From a virus: DNA of 48,040 bases. Shown here in pieces: positions 25,985-34,307 of this stretch (positions within the stretch are counted from its first letter, which is position 1; every line of letters starts with the position of its first letter). Both the position numbers and the translations under genes were made by a program. The DNA lies in the IMG/VR virus record IMGVR_UViG_3300032285_004110, positions 1-48,040 of that record; one strand, 5' to 3'. Below the pieces are notes generated by a model, which made no database searches, was not told where the DNA came from, and was given only the letters and a program-made list of their open reading frames with translations.

Positions 25985-26319
25985 TGAACTTTACCATCCC
26001 TAAGCATTCCGTCTTTATAAACACCGATGTCTAGCGGGTCTGGTGTGAGTCCCCATTTAAGTCTTTCATTTTGATGCTCGAATTCTTCGTCGTCAATTTT
26101 TCTTCGCCCAGAAAGAAACTTAGGAGATCCTTCGTAAATACCATACGACCTAACTTCTCTAGCAAGAGCATCTATTCTTGACCTATTACCCTTCATTGAT
26201 GTTATAGATAAAAAGTTGCCATCATCGTCGCCTATCCAGCGTCCATCTGGCATTTCCCAGACATATATGCCTAATCTGGTTTCTTCAATAATTGATGTCT
26301 TTTTATTTAATATGTCCAT
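25981..26319 (-). CDS. Conserved-looking small protein before the portal
   Basis: A 112-residue hydrophilic protein coupled to the portal gene by an ATGA overlap. It has a beta start (RLGIYVWEMPDGRWIGDDDG), a helix (SRIDALAREVRSYGI) and a charged tail (RRKIDDEEFEHQNERLKWG). I do not recognise a family with certainty. The tight coupling to the portal suggests a role in head assembly or packaging. There is no Shine-Dalgarno; an extended -10 (TGG-TATGAT) lies 8 nt upstream of ATG together with a 14-bp palindrome. Confidence 0.6.
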   Translation of the reverse strand: MDILNKKTSIIEETRLGIYVWEMPDGRWIGDDDGNFLSITSMKGNRSRIDALAREVRSYGIYEGSPKFLSGRRKIDDEEFEHQNERLKWGLTPDPLDIGVYKDGMLRDGKVQ

Positions 26320-26327
26320 AGACCATA

Positions 26328-26350
26328 ATCATACCATTAGTTGCAACTAA
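26328..26350 (-). promoter_or_regulatory. Extended -10 box with adjacent 14-bp palindrome before the head genes
   Basis: Minus strand TGG-TATGAT (26336-26328) ends 8 nt before the ATG at 26319. Abutting it is the perfect palindrome TTAGTTGCAACTAA (26337-26350), in the promoter spacer region, where an operator could lie. The 62-nt gap contains nothing else. Confidence 0.45.
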
Positions 26351-26381
26351 AGTCCAGATTTTGTTCAGTATAGTGACAAAT

Positions 26382-28187
26382 TTATAGACTTATGGCTTCT
26401 GGCTGAATCAAAATTAATCTAACAGCTGTAGAATCGTTACCAGATGTGCTCTCTGATATTGCTAATGAGGTATCGTCAATTGAATTTACTATCCTATTTG
26501 TGTAAAGTCTATAATGATTTAATATGTTGTATTCTCCAAGTTCCGCTGGATATACTGCGAGGTTATTATACATATGGCCCAGTCCAGACTTTGAGTCTGA
26601 TTGATTTTGATTAAATTTGAGGTTAGTGGCTTGAGAAGAAAATGTTATAACTATATGATGTGGCAAATCTGGAGACATAAAATCCCATACATTTGTTGCA
26701 TTTGTTTGCTTTATGCCATTTACATATATTGAGCTAATTCCTGATTTTGTTATAACGCCCGCCTGATCCCACTCATATATTTTTGATGGCGCTGATACAA
26801 GTACATTTTCTGAATAGTTTGGAGTAAATATCATTTCGACTGTTTTAATGGATGGAATATTATTTAAATAAAATCCGTGGCCATTGTACATTCGTAGCCC
26901 ATTATTTTTATCATATGATAATACCCTATTATTTTTTCTTGGAAGAGAATAATCATAATCTGAAGATAAATAATAGCCTGAATTATCACTATAAAAATCT
27001 TTAGAACTAAAAAATAGAATATCTATTTTCTTTAATATTGGTAAATATTTTGTTGTATCAGGTGAAGACATTGTAACTCTTAAATAAAGCAAATCTGAAA
27101 ATTCATCATCATTTTTATTAAAATATGGCAAAGGGCTTCCATTTTTGCATTGTTGCCAATTTATATTATCTATACTTACTTCAACAAAAATACCGTCTAC
27201 GTCATTTTCCCAATATATTTGAGATGTTGTCAAGTCTAAATAATTTGGAACAATAAAAGAATCTGTAAAAGAAAATTCTAAAGATAATGGTTCTAAAGTT
27301 TTTTTAAAATAAAGATAAGACCCATCTTCAGACAAAGATACATTTTCTCCATATACACTTGTCCATGATTTTGAATCTGGATAAGAATATTTAAATTTTG
27401 GTTTTATTGGTTGTGCATTCATGCTAAATAAATATCCATTATCAATATTTATTATTTGTGAATAAGGTATTTCTTTTATTCCTTCATTATAATGATTGCT
27501 TATTTGAGATTGAGAGAGAGCAAATTTATAAAATGCTATACAGTCTATTATCAATCTTTCTTGTGATGGACCGCTTATAAAATTAATATATTCATTTACA
27601 AATTTGTAATTATTTGTTGGTTGCTTATCAACAATAACTCCATCCACATAAAGAGATATTGATCTATTTTCAAATAATGCAACAATATGTTTTGAGGTTG
27701 AATTAGATGTTGTATAAACTGCTTCATTATTACCAACCCTAAATACTATATTTCCATTTTCATAAAATAACCCAATATTTGAATTAATATCTGCAACTAT
27801 TGGACAGCTTACGCTGTAATCTGGAAAAAATGCCCAGGCTTCTATACTAAAAGAATTATCGCTGTAGTATTTAGTTGCTATTCCTTTTGGACTAAATGCA
27901 ACAGTTGTTTCTGAAAGTATTTGAGTTCCTCTTACACTACCTGGAACTAACGGCATAATCTCTTTATTAGATGTTCCTACCGCATATGCATCGTTTAAGT
28001 TGCCAGAGTAATCTATTACTGGTAACCCGCTTAATCCAGAATACTTCAGTCCGCTATCTTTTAAATCCTGATATGTTGCAAATTGAGATATTATTCCGCT
28101 ATAAGATCCAACTGTTCCTGACCTTACCTCGTCTAAAAGATAAAATGAATTTGGATGATCATTTAAGACCGCATTCTTATATGACAT
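26382..28187 (-). CDS. Virion protein with two LamG/concanavalin-like domains
   Basis: A 601-residue protein. The N-terminal MSYKNAVLNDHPNSFYLLDE is typical of phage LamG proteins. One jelly-roll lies at about 110-220 (FSIEAWAFFPDYS, IVALFENRSISLYVDGVIVD, IDCIAFYKFALSQSQI) and a second at about 448-552 (VEMIFTPNYSENVLVSA, ISSIYVNGIKQ, HHIVITFSS, LAVYPAELGEYNI). A beta region between them has the pattern of a discoidin-like fold (IYWENDVDGIFVEVSIDNINW). Such modules usually bind glycans, so this is probably a receptor-binding or capsid-surface protein. It lies between the fibre cassette and the head genes. GTAGGTAAAG precedes ATG. Confidence 0.72.
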   Translation of the reverse strand: MSYKNAVLNDHPNSFYLLDEVRSGTVGSYSGIISQFATYQDLKDSGLKYSGLSGLPVIDYSGNLNDAYAVGTSNKEIMPLVPGSVRGTQILSETTVAFSPKGIATKYYSDNSFSIEAWAFFPDYSVSCPIVADINSNIGLFYENGNIVFRVGNNEAVYTTSNSTSKHIVALFENRSISLYVDGVIVDKQPTNNYKFVNEYINFISGPSQERLIIDCIAFYKFALSQSQISNHYNEGIKEIPYSQIINIDNGYLFSMNAQPIKPKFKYSYPDSKSWTSVYGENVSLSEDGSYLYFKKTLEPLSLEFSFTDSFIVPNYLDLTTSQIYWENDVDGIFVEVSIDNINWQQCKNGSPLPYFNKNDDEFSDLLYLRVTMSSPDTTKYLPILKKIDILFFSSKDFYSDNSGYYLSSDYDYSLPRKNNRVLSYDKNNGLRMYNGHGFYLNNIPSIKTVEMIFTPNYSENVLVSAPSKIYEWDQAGVITKSGISSIYVNGIKQTNATNVWDFMSPDLPHHIVITFSSQATNLKFNQNQSDSKSGLGHMYNNLAVYPAELGEYNILNHYRLYTNRIVNSIDDTSLAISESTSGNDSTAVRLILIQPEAISL

Positions 28188-28193
28188 CTTTAC

Positions 28194-29390
28194 CTACTTT
28201 TCTTCTAAAGCTTGTACTCTCGCTGAAAGTTCTTGTACTGCTTTAATTAGTGGCGCTATAAATTCTTCATATCTTAAAGCTTGAGTTTCATCTTCTTTTT
28301 GAACCCATCCGCCAAAATCTTGAATGTTTAAATTGTCTAGAGATTCTTTAACTTCCTGAGCTATAAGACCATAATGTGTTCTATTACCTGGAACTGCAGT
28401 CTCAACTTGATTGCCATCTTCATCTACTGAATAATCTATTCCGCCAACATTAAACTTGTAGCTTACTGGATTTAACAGGTTAATAAAATTAAGACCTAGA
28501 TTAGATGGAGCTATTGTATTTTTTAAATTTTCATCTGATGTAACTACTGTAGATGTATTTATGTAGATATTTCCTGTTGCAATAACAGATGCTGCTCTTA
28601 TTGTTCCATTAGAAAAAATATCTTTCCAGTATCTTGCTGGTCCACCATCTGATGTATCTTTTCCTAAAGAATATAAGTTTGTAGAAAATGGATACCAGTT
28701 TGAGTTAACTCCAGTTGAAGATGTATTTGGTGACATAAGACCAATTCTTAATGATATTGGATCTATGCTTGGAGTTGCTCCATCAACTCCAGTAGGACCT
28801 TGTGGTCCCTGCGGTCCAGTTGCTCCAGTTGCTCCTCTTGGAATTGTAAAGTTTAATAAAACATTGCTTGATGTTCCAGAATTTGTTACGGATGCACTTG
28901 TTCCCGCTGCTCCCGTTGTAGTGGAGTTTACGGCTATAGTTGCTGCCGCATCTCCTTTTGCTCCTTGTGGGCCAGTTGCACCTGTTGCTCCAGTAGCACC
29001 GATTGGTAAAACTAAATTTAAAACTTGAGATGGGGAAGTTCCAGTAATTGATGCGCTTGCTGTTTGTCCAGAAGTTACTGTACCTATAGTTAAAACATTA
29101 GAAGGTCCTGGACCACCTAGCACTCCGTCTTGCCCTCTTGGAATATTAAATGTTAAATGTTGAGATGGTGCTGTTCCTGAAATTGTTACAGAGGCATTTG
29201 AACCTGCTGCTATTGTATTTGTTGCAATTACATCAAGAGAGTTTGCTGGACCAACTTCTCCTTGCGGGCCAGGGTGGGAATCAATGTAATCCGCAATATC
29301 TTTAGCAAGTAAAGATATATCTCTAGGAACATCTGGTGAATCCGTGTAGTCTGGAAATCGAAAGTTATGTTGATTTGGTGTTGTACTCAT
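28194..29390 (-). CDS. Collagen-like tail fibre with peptidase S74 chaperone
   Basis: A 398-residue fibre. After the N-terminus (HNFRFPDYTDSPDVPRDI) there are short collagen-type Gly-X-Y runs with GPQG and GATG units, near residues 55-65, 132-150 and 188-208, separated by beta-repeat units (SNVLTIGTVTSGQTAS). The C-terminus is a S74 auto-processing chaperone with S285-D286, N288-L-K290, HYGLIAQEV and EEFIAPLIKAVQEL. Collagen-like stretches trimerise. It ends the oxygenase cassette and the last oxygenase ends 17 nt upstream. The ATG has no Shine-Dalgarno but a TGG-TATAAT box 6 nt upstream. Confidence 0.88.
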   Translation of the reverse strand: MSTTPNQHNFRFPDYTDSPDVPRDISLLAKDIADYIDSHPGPQGEVGPANSLDVIATNTIAAGSNASVTISGTAPSQHLTFNIPRGQDGVLGGPGPSNVLTIGTVTSGQTASASITGTSPSQVLNLVLPIGATGATGATGPQGAKGDAAATIAVNSTTTGAAGTSASVTNSGTSSNVLLNFTIPRGATGATGPQGPQGPTGVDGATPSIDPISLRIGLMSPNTSSTGVNSNWYPFSTNLYSLGKDTSDGGPARYWKDIFSNGTIRAASVIATGNIYINTSTVVTSDENLKNTIAPSNLGLNFINLLNPVSYKFNVGGIDYSVDEDGNQVETAVPGNRTHYGLIAQEVKESLDNLNIQDFGGWVQKEDETQALRYEEFIAPLIKAVQELSARVQALEEK

Positions 29391-29396
29391 TTTTTA

Positions 29397-29405
29397 ATTA
29401 TACCA
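29397..29405 (-). promoter_or_regulatory. Consensus extended -10, leaderless start of the collagen-like fibre
   Basis: Minus strand TGG-TATAAT (29405-29397), then 6 nt to ATG 29390. A weak -35 TTCAGT lies 17 nt upstream of the -10. Clearest of the leaderless candidates. Confidence 0.55.
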
Positions 29406-29406
29406 C

Positions 29407-30072
29407 TTATCTTGTATACACTGAAAGATGCGATGTATACCTATCTCCTGATTTGATTTCATTTACTTTATGAAGGTACGGTTCGTTACTTGGGAATATA
29501 ATTAAACTACCCTGATCTGGCTTTAATGACACCCCTTGGTTTGGAAACTCAATCTCTCCACCCTCATAGTCATCATTTAAATACAAGATTATAGAAAATG
29601 CAAGATTTGTATGACCATCATAGTTGTCACAATGAGGGCCCATTCCAGGACCCACACCCCATCTTCTTAATGGAATCTCATTTATTGGTAAAACATAATT
29701 TGATGAATCAATATTTCTTGAACTAAAATAATTATCAAGACACATTTGAAATGCCATTTTTAAACTATTTGATATGTATAGTATTTTTTGATCTAATCTT
29801 CCAGCATCAATTACATCTTTAATGTTGGATATTAAAACATTTTTGTTATCTCCATATGTAATAGATGCATCATTGCTAGCAGTCCAAGGAAACCATTTTG
29901 TTATTTTACCGTAACTTCTAGCATCATTATCAACTTCATTTATAAATTCAACAAGCTCTTTTGGATAGCTTACAACATTTTTAAAATGCCAAATGTTATT
30001 GTCTAAAGCATTTGGTATAAACATATGATACATCTCATTTGGATCAAATATATTTGAATTATTTTCTATCAT
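29407..30072 (-). CDS. 2OG-Fe(II) oxygenase, prolyl 4-hydroxylase type
   Basis: A 221-residue enzyme with the double-stranded beta-helix signature: iron ligands H147-x-D149 (GPHCDNYDG) and H201, with R211 to bind 2-oxoglutarate. The characteristic YLNDDYEGGEIEFPNQG and PDQGSLIIFPS segments lie between. It would hydroxylate a protein or small-molecule substrate using O2 and 2-oxoglutarate. It is the last of a run of related enzymes and overlaps the preceding gene by 4 nt. Substrate unknown; the adjacent collagen-like fibre is a possible target. Confidence 0.85.
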   Translation of the reverse strand: MIENNSNIFDPNEMYHMFIPNALDNNIWHFKNVVSYPKELVEFINEVDNDARSYGKITKWFPWTASNDASITYGDNKNVLISNIKDVIDAGRLDQKILYISNSLKMAFQMCLDNYFSSRNIDSSNYVLPINEIPLRRWGVGPGMGPHCDNYDGHTNLAFSIILYLNDDYEGGEIEFPNQGVSLKPDQGSLIIFPSNEPYLHKVNEIKSGDRYTSHLSVYTR

Positions 30073-30827
30073 ATTTCTTCCACCTCAGATGCTGGTATAG
30101 CAGCTCCATATGGAGTAAGCCTTAAGCCTTTATTTCTGACTTCTTTCCATTCTTCTTGTTCATTTTTTTGCATGGCTCTTACTTCTGCAAGTTCTTTTGC
30201 CCAAGCATCTCTTACTTCTTGTGGGTAATCAGATTCTTCTCTGTCATCCCAAAATGAACCTAATGTATATCTTGGTTTACCTTTAACAACAGTAACTTCA
30301 TGCATATTTTTGTGTCCGCCATGAAATATTAAAAATGATCCAGACTTAGGGACCACTTCCATAGGCAGTTTTCCATGTTGTGCTTCAAACTTTAATGTTC
30401 CACCTTCAAAATCATCATTTAAATATAAAAAGCCTGCGTATCTACTTCTAGTAAACGCACCCATATTTCCTTCATTGTCACTATTGTCTGAATGCTTTGG
30501 TGCAAATGCTCCTGGCAACCATCTTTGAACATGAAAACTTATTTGAGACATTTTTTCTACAGGCTGATTTGCAACTTCAGCAGCAGCCTCTTTAAAACGA
30601 TTTTTTAAATCTGAAAACCAAGTGGGACTTAAATCAAATTTATTAAGTATCGGTTCCCCATCATATGGATATCTTGCAGAATAAGATTCATAAAAAGAAA
30701 TACCTTTCCAGTAATCCTCGTCTGTTTCAGCAAGCTCATTAAGTAATGCAATTACTTTTGAACATTCTTTTTGTGTTATAAAATCTTCATACAGATAAAT
30801 ATCATCAGAAAGTTTTACCAGATTCAT
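30069..30827 (-). CDS. 2OG-Fe(II) oxygenase, prolyl 4-hydroxylase type
   Basis: A 252-residue enzyme. Iron ligands are H112-S-D114 (APKHSDNSD) and H176 (MHEV), with R186 (KPRYTLGSFW) for 2-oxoglutarate. It has the YLNDDFEGGTLKFEAQHG segment of the family and a charged C-terminal helix (EVRAMQKNEQEEWKEVRN) not present in its neighbours. TAATG couples its start to the preceding gene. It is clearly paralogous to the other oxygenases here but divergent, so it probably acts on a different substrate. Confidence 0.85.
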   Translation of the reverse strand: MNLVKLSDDIYLYEDFITQKECSKVIALLNELAETDEDYWKGISFYESYSARYPYDGEPILNKFDLSPTWFSDLKNRFKEAAAEVANQPVEKMSQISFHVQRWLPGAFAPKHSDNSDNEGNMGAFTRSRYAGFLYLNDDFEGGTLKFEAQHGKLPMEVVPKSGSFLIFHGGHKNMHEVTVVKGKPRYTLGSFWDDREESDYPQEVRDAWAKELAEVRAMQKNEQEEWKEVRNKGLRLTPYGAAIPASEVEEI

Positions 30828-31651
30828 TACATTCCGCCAGCCTGCTGGTTATTTTTTGCATGTGCAACTTCTGCTGCAATTTCAACACCATCTATGACAT
30901 ACTTCATATTCTTCTTTGTGTCTTCTTCTAGTCGAACAAATTCTTTTTTCATCCAATTTACTGCACCAAATTTCTTTTGATTTTCTAGCCATTCTGGGCT
31001 TCCTTCATAAGGATACATAACAAAATTTCTTACAAAAAACTTTTGGCCATTATATATTGTTTTTACGCCATGGAAGTATGGTTCGTCTGATGGGAAAACA
31101 AGAATATCTCCAGCTTTTGGCTTGTGATTAATCAACTTACCATCAACAAAAAATTCTATATCTCCACCCTCATAATCATCATTTATATACATTGTGCATG
31201 TTAATTGAAATTTAGATCCAGGCATATCCCTCTCAGCAATAATAAAATCAGTGTGATATTGCATTGTCATTTTATTTTCAAGAATATCTATTTGATCATT
31301 ATACTTAGAAAAAGAACAACCACTAAAATGCCATCCAGGTTTCAACTCCACGTCGTGTCTTTTTATATAATCAAGCAAAACTAAGTCATAAGCTTCTTGA
31401 ACTTGATCTGCAAAATCTTTTTCTTCAATAAACATATCTTTGCTTTTTACATCTTCTGAAACTTCATCAATGTGTTTTTTTTGAGTGTATGTTCCAAATT
31501 TTGCCCATGGGTCCCAGGTTTTTAAAAAATATTCTCCATTTGAAGTTTCTTCAGACTTTTTCATAGTTTGATATAAAGCCTGTGGATCTTTCAAAATATT
31601 TCTGTAAACATCTACTCTTGGATATAGCTCAACATATTCTAAATTTGTCAT
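30827..31651 (-). CDS. 2OG-Fe(II) oxygenase
   Basis: Starting at ATG 31651 (AGGAGAG upstream, ATGA overlap with the previous gene) it has 274 residues; a frame 12 codons longer lies inside the upstream gene. Iron ligands are H133-T-D135 and H194 (YFHGV). The arginine position is unusual: the family's G-x-R-F is G-Q-K-F here, and R208 is the nearest arginine. The signature YINDDYEGGDIEFF is intact. A long N-terminal helical region (residues 15-125) precedes the catalytic barrel. Confidence 0.83.
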   Translation of the reverse strand: MTNLEYVELYPRVDVYRNILKDPQALYQTMKKSEETSNGEYFLKTWDPWAKFGTYTQKKHIDEVSEDVKSKDMFIEEKDFADQVQEAYDLVLLDYIKRHDVELKPGWHFSGCSFSKYNDQIDILENKMTMQYHTDFIIAERDMPGSKFQLTCTMYINDDYEGGDIEFFVDGKLINHKPKAGDILVFPSDEPYFHGVKTIYNGQKFFVRNFVMYPYEGSPEWLENQKKFGAVNWMKKEFVRLEEDTKKNMKYVIDGVEIAAEVAHAKNNQQAGGM

Positions 31652-32337
31652 GGTTGTTTCTCTCCTGTATGTTTCATTATCGTCCAAAAAAATGGAGACG
31701 TAAATCTATTGCCAGCGGTTACTGGTCTTACCCCGTGAGTGTAATACATATCTCCTGGGAAAAAATAAGCTGCTCCAGCCTTTGGTTTAAACTCAATTCC
31801 ATGCTGTGGGAAATATAATTCTCCGCCTTCATAATCATCGTTAAAATAAAATAGTCCTGCTAAGTCATACCAAGGGAAGTCGTTTGGTCTACCCTTTTCT
31901 ATTCCCGTATGAAACTCTTTATCTGCATGAGGCTCTTGTCTAGCGCCTACGGGCCACCTTACAATTGCTGGACCAGTTTCTTTTGCATCAACATTAAAAA
32001 ATTTATCTACTTCAACCTTTAATCTTGCAATCATAGAATTAATTAAATCTAGTATTGTTGGATCAGATTTCATTAAAGAATGATATGTACAAACCCTATC
32101 TTTCCATATATTTGCATCATAAAGGACTAACCCATCTTCGTCAATATGGGTTTCTGTTTGATCCCAAATTTTATTGTTAATTGCAAAATCAATTAATCTA
32201 GCTCTTTCGTCTTCTGTTAAAAAATTTTCTAGCTCTACTATGTTATCTGATGAATTACCAAAAAATCCTGATGGGGTTATTGATTTTGGAGCGTATAGCC
32301 CAATATCTTTATTTGCAATTTCTTTATTGTGATCCAT
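31648..32337 (-). CDS. 2OG-Fe(II) oxygenase, prolyl 4-hydroxylase type
   Basis: A 229-residue enzyme with H137-A-D139 (QEPHADKEF), H201 (THGV) and R211 (NRFTSPFFW), plus FYFNDDYEGGELYFPQHG and PKAGAAYFFPG. All catalytic residues are present. It begins a coupled run of four oxygenases (ATGA or TAATG junctions down to 29407). There is no Shine-Dalgarno; a TGG-TAGAAT box lies 6 nt before ATG, so a leaderless transcript may start here. Confidence 0.86.
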   Translation of the reverse strand: MDHNKEIANKDIGLYAPKSITPSGFFGNSSDNIVELENFLTEDERARLIDFAINNKIWDQTETHIDEDGLVLYDANIWKDRVCTYHSLMKSDPTILDLINSMIARLKVEVDKFFNVDAKETGPAIVRWPVGARQEPHADKEFHTGIEKGRPNDFPWYDLAGLFYFNDDYEGGELYFPQHGIEFKPKAGAAYFFPGDMYYTHGVRPVTAGNRFTSPFFWTIMKHTGEKQP

Positions 32338-32343
32338 TTTATA

Positions 32344-32352
32344 ATTCTACCA
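32344..32352 (-). promoter_or_regulatory. Extended -10 box, leaderless start of the oxygenase run
   Basis: Minus strand TGG-TAGAAT (32352-32344), then 6 nt to ATG 32337. A TTGAAA lies 19 nt upstream of the -10 and could serve as -35. No Shine-Dalgarno. Confidence 0.45.
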
Positions 32353-32360
32353 TATCTATA

Positions 32361-33062
32361 TTATTTCTTTTCAATTGTTTTTAACCTAATTGCTTTAACC
32401 TGATGTTTTCCTAGCATGTTCCCAAGGTGGTCTACAGCATCCCTATAAAAATTTGTCCATTTACCAGACATGTTTATCTTATAGACTTCTTCCCCATATG
32501 CCCTGGAATCAAAATTTGGCTTTGGAGTAAGGCTTGAGTCTTCAAAAACAATTTCAGAATCTTGTATATTTTCAAGATTAATTGGAAGAATTGAAAATAT
32601 TGGAGTATTAGCTTTAATTGTTATTTCAACATTTGGTCTTGTTATTCTTAAAGCACATGGTAACTCTCCAGTAAAAAATGATGTGCTCATTAATGTTGTA
32701 AATGGTTGAATCCCATCTCTTAAATAATTTGGGACTGGCATTGTTAGCATGCTTATGTTTTCATCAGTCTTAAAAATAATCCCCGTATTAAAACTTACTG
32801 TAGCGTTTCCTCTGCCAGCGTGTGCGTATTTTGATCCTGATAATATTTTTACATGATCTGAAGAAGAGTCCGAAACTCCATCCCAGATAAAAGTTATATC
32901 CTCTGGAAAAGATATTCCCCATCCCAATTGATTAGTAAGGCTAACTGGAAAACATTTATAGGCATGAGATTCCCATGTTTCATCCATCCAATCTCTTTTG
33001 ACTGAAAGTTGTGATATATTTGCAGAATCTTTTTGACTCTTATATGCCTTTATTTTTATCAT
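32361..33062 (-). CDS. DUF6065-like protein
   Basis: A 233-residue protein without membrane segments or known catalytic motifs. The pattern RDWMDETWESHAYKCFPVS, then NQLGWGISFPEDITFIWDG, matches my memory of the DUF6065 family (R-x-WMD, aY+C-P, n-GW-I, f-W-G). A second hydrophobic core (ISMLTMPVPNYLRDGIQPF, NTPIFSILPINL) follows. The function of the family is not known. It overlaps the preceding oxygenase gene by 23 nt and lies within the oxygenase run, suggesting that it works with them or on the same substrate. Confidence 0.65.
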   Translation of the reverse strand: MIKIKAYKSQKDSANISQLSVKRDWMDETWESHAYKCFPVSLTNQLGWGISFPEDITFIWDGVSDSSSDHVKILSGSKYAHAGRGNATVSFNTGIIFKTDENISMLTMPVPNYLRDGIQPFTTLMSTSFFTGELPCALRITRPNVEITIKANTPIFSILPINLENIQDSEIVFEDSSLTPKPNFDSRAYGEEVYKINMSGKWTNFYRDAVDHLGNMLGKHQVKAIRLKTIEKK

Positions 33063-33714
33063 TGCCTAATCTTTTGTCAACCAAAGCCCTGTATTCATCA
33101 TTATGTGTATTGTCATTGTAATCAAGCATTGTAACAATTGAATACTTTCTTCCACTTTCAACTGGCATTGCTATGTGTGAATATATATAGCTGGAAGGAA
33201 ATATATATAGGTCTCCCGCTTTTGGCTTTATCTTGATCCCTAATTTAGGAAATGAAAGTTCTCCACCGACATAGTCTTCATTTGGATAAGCTACAAGTGA
33301 AACCGTGGCGCTATAAGAAAATCCGTGATCTGCATGTTCTTGAAAATGTTGTCCTGGTCCATAAGATATAAAATTCATTACTTCCCAAAAATCCATTCTT
33401 ACGCTATGTGCAGTACAATAATCTTCAACTGGCCCAGATTGGACGTGCTTAGCAACTTTCCAAATCTCATTTATTTCTTCATCATATTCATTTCTAGGAT
33501 TTGGAATAGGGCCAATTTTTATATCCTGGCAGTCTCTATAACTTGGCCTTGTTTCGTCATATCCTACAGTTGCCCCTCGCCAATTATAGTGTCCGTTGCT
33601 TTTTTCAACAATTGCAAGAAGTCTTTCAATTAATTTTAGCTCTGGTTTTACAACATCCCTATAAACCCATAATCCTGGGAAAAGCTGTTCTTTATTTGAC
33701 CAAGTCTGTGTCAT
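33040..33714 (-). CDS. 2OG-Fe(II) oxygenase, prolyl 4-hydroxylase type
   Basis: A 224-residue enzyme with H127-A-D129 (FQEHADHGF), H180 (YSHIAMPV) and R189 (SGRKYSIVTML). The core strand region is VAYPNEDYVGGELSFPKLG and PKAGDLYIFPSS. The N-terminus (LFPGLWVYRDVVKPELKLI) resembles the entry helices of phage oxygenases of this kind. GAGAAAGAGA precedes ATG. It lies between the beta-hydroxylase and the DUF6065-like gene. Substrate unknown. Confidence 0.86.
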   Translation of the reverse strand: MTQTWSNKEQLFPGLWVYRDVVKPELKLIERLLAIVEKSNGHYNWRGATVGYDETRPSYRDCQDIKIGPIPNPRNEYDEEINEIWKVAKHVQSGPVEDYCTAHSVRMDFWEVMNFISYGPGQHFQEHADHGFSYSATVSLVAYPNEDYVGGELSFPKLGIKIKPKAGDLYIFPSSYIYSHIAMPVESGRKYSIVTMLDYNDNTHNDEYRALVDKRLGNDKNKGI

Positions 33715-33728
33715 TTTATCTCTTTCTC

Positions 33729-34307
33729 TTATTTATAGTTTAGCATATCATCAGGCAATATGTCAATAATTATGTGAGTTCTATCAAAATCTGTTGGGTT
33801 AGAAACAGAATGAATCATTTGATTATTTATTTCGTACCATCCGCCTTCTTTCATATGTATTGTATTATTCATTACTGTAAATGTGGTTAATGGATTTGTA
33901 ATAATTGGAACATGTATTCTTCTTGAATAATGAAGTAGGGGTCCTCCATCAACATGCTTTCTTATGTGACAATTTGCTTTAAGTTTAATAAATTCAGATC
34001 TAATTACTTTGCCAGAGTAGTATTCTTCCAGCTTTGAATGAATTTTATCTAGCTGTTTTTTTGCATTTTCATTTTTTAAAGAGTTTACATAATTAGTTAC
34101 TATTGGTTCTCCAACAACCCATTCGTAATCAGTTTCACAAATTCTAAACATTTCGGTGTCTCTGTGAGTATAGCCTTTTTCTTGTCTACTTTTATCTATT
34201 AGCCATTCGTTTGAAAAATTAGAAATTTCATTTTTAATATTATTTATTTCAAAATCTCCTAAATATAATATTGACCATTCAGTATTCTTTTTTAATCTTT
34301 TGTACAT
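33729..34307 (-). CDS. Aspartyl/asparaginyl beta-hydroxylase-like protein
   Basis: Starting at ATG 34307, 9 nt after GGAGG, the protein has 192 residues; another ATG 6 nt earlier is too close to the Shine-Dalgarno. It matches the aspartyl/asparaginyl beta-hydroxylase family: iron ligands H118-V-D120 (RKHVDGG) and H166 (HSVSN), the family strand YSRRIHVPIITNP at 127-139, WYEINNQ at 157-163, and R176-T-H for 2-oxoglutarate. It therefore has a different subfamily from its neighbours. It overlaps the sulfotransferase gene by 29 nt. The family modifies Asp/Asn in proteins; the target here is unknown. Confidence 0.83.
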   Translation of the reverse strand: MYKRLKKNTEWSILYLGDFEINNIKNEISNFSNEWLIDKSRQEKGYTHRDTEMFRICETDYEWVVGEPIVTNYVNSLKNENAKKQLDKIHSKLEEYYSGKVIRSEFIKLKANCHIRKHVDGGPLLHYSRRIHVPIITNPLTTFTVMNNTIHMKEGGWYEINNQMIHSVSNPTDFDRTHIIIDILPDDMLNYK

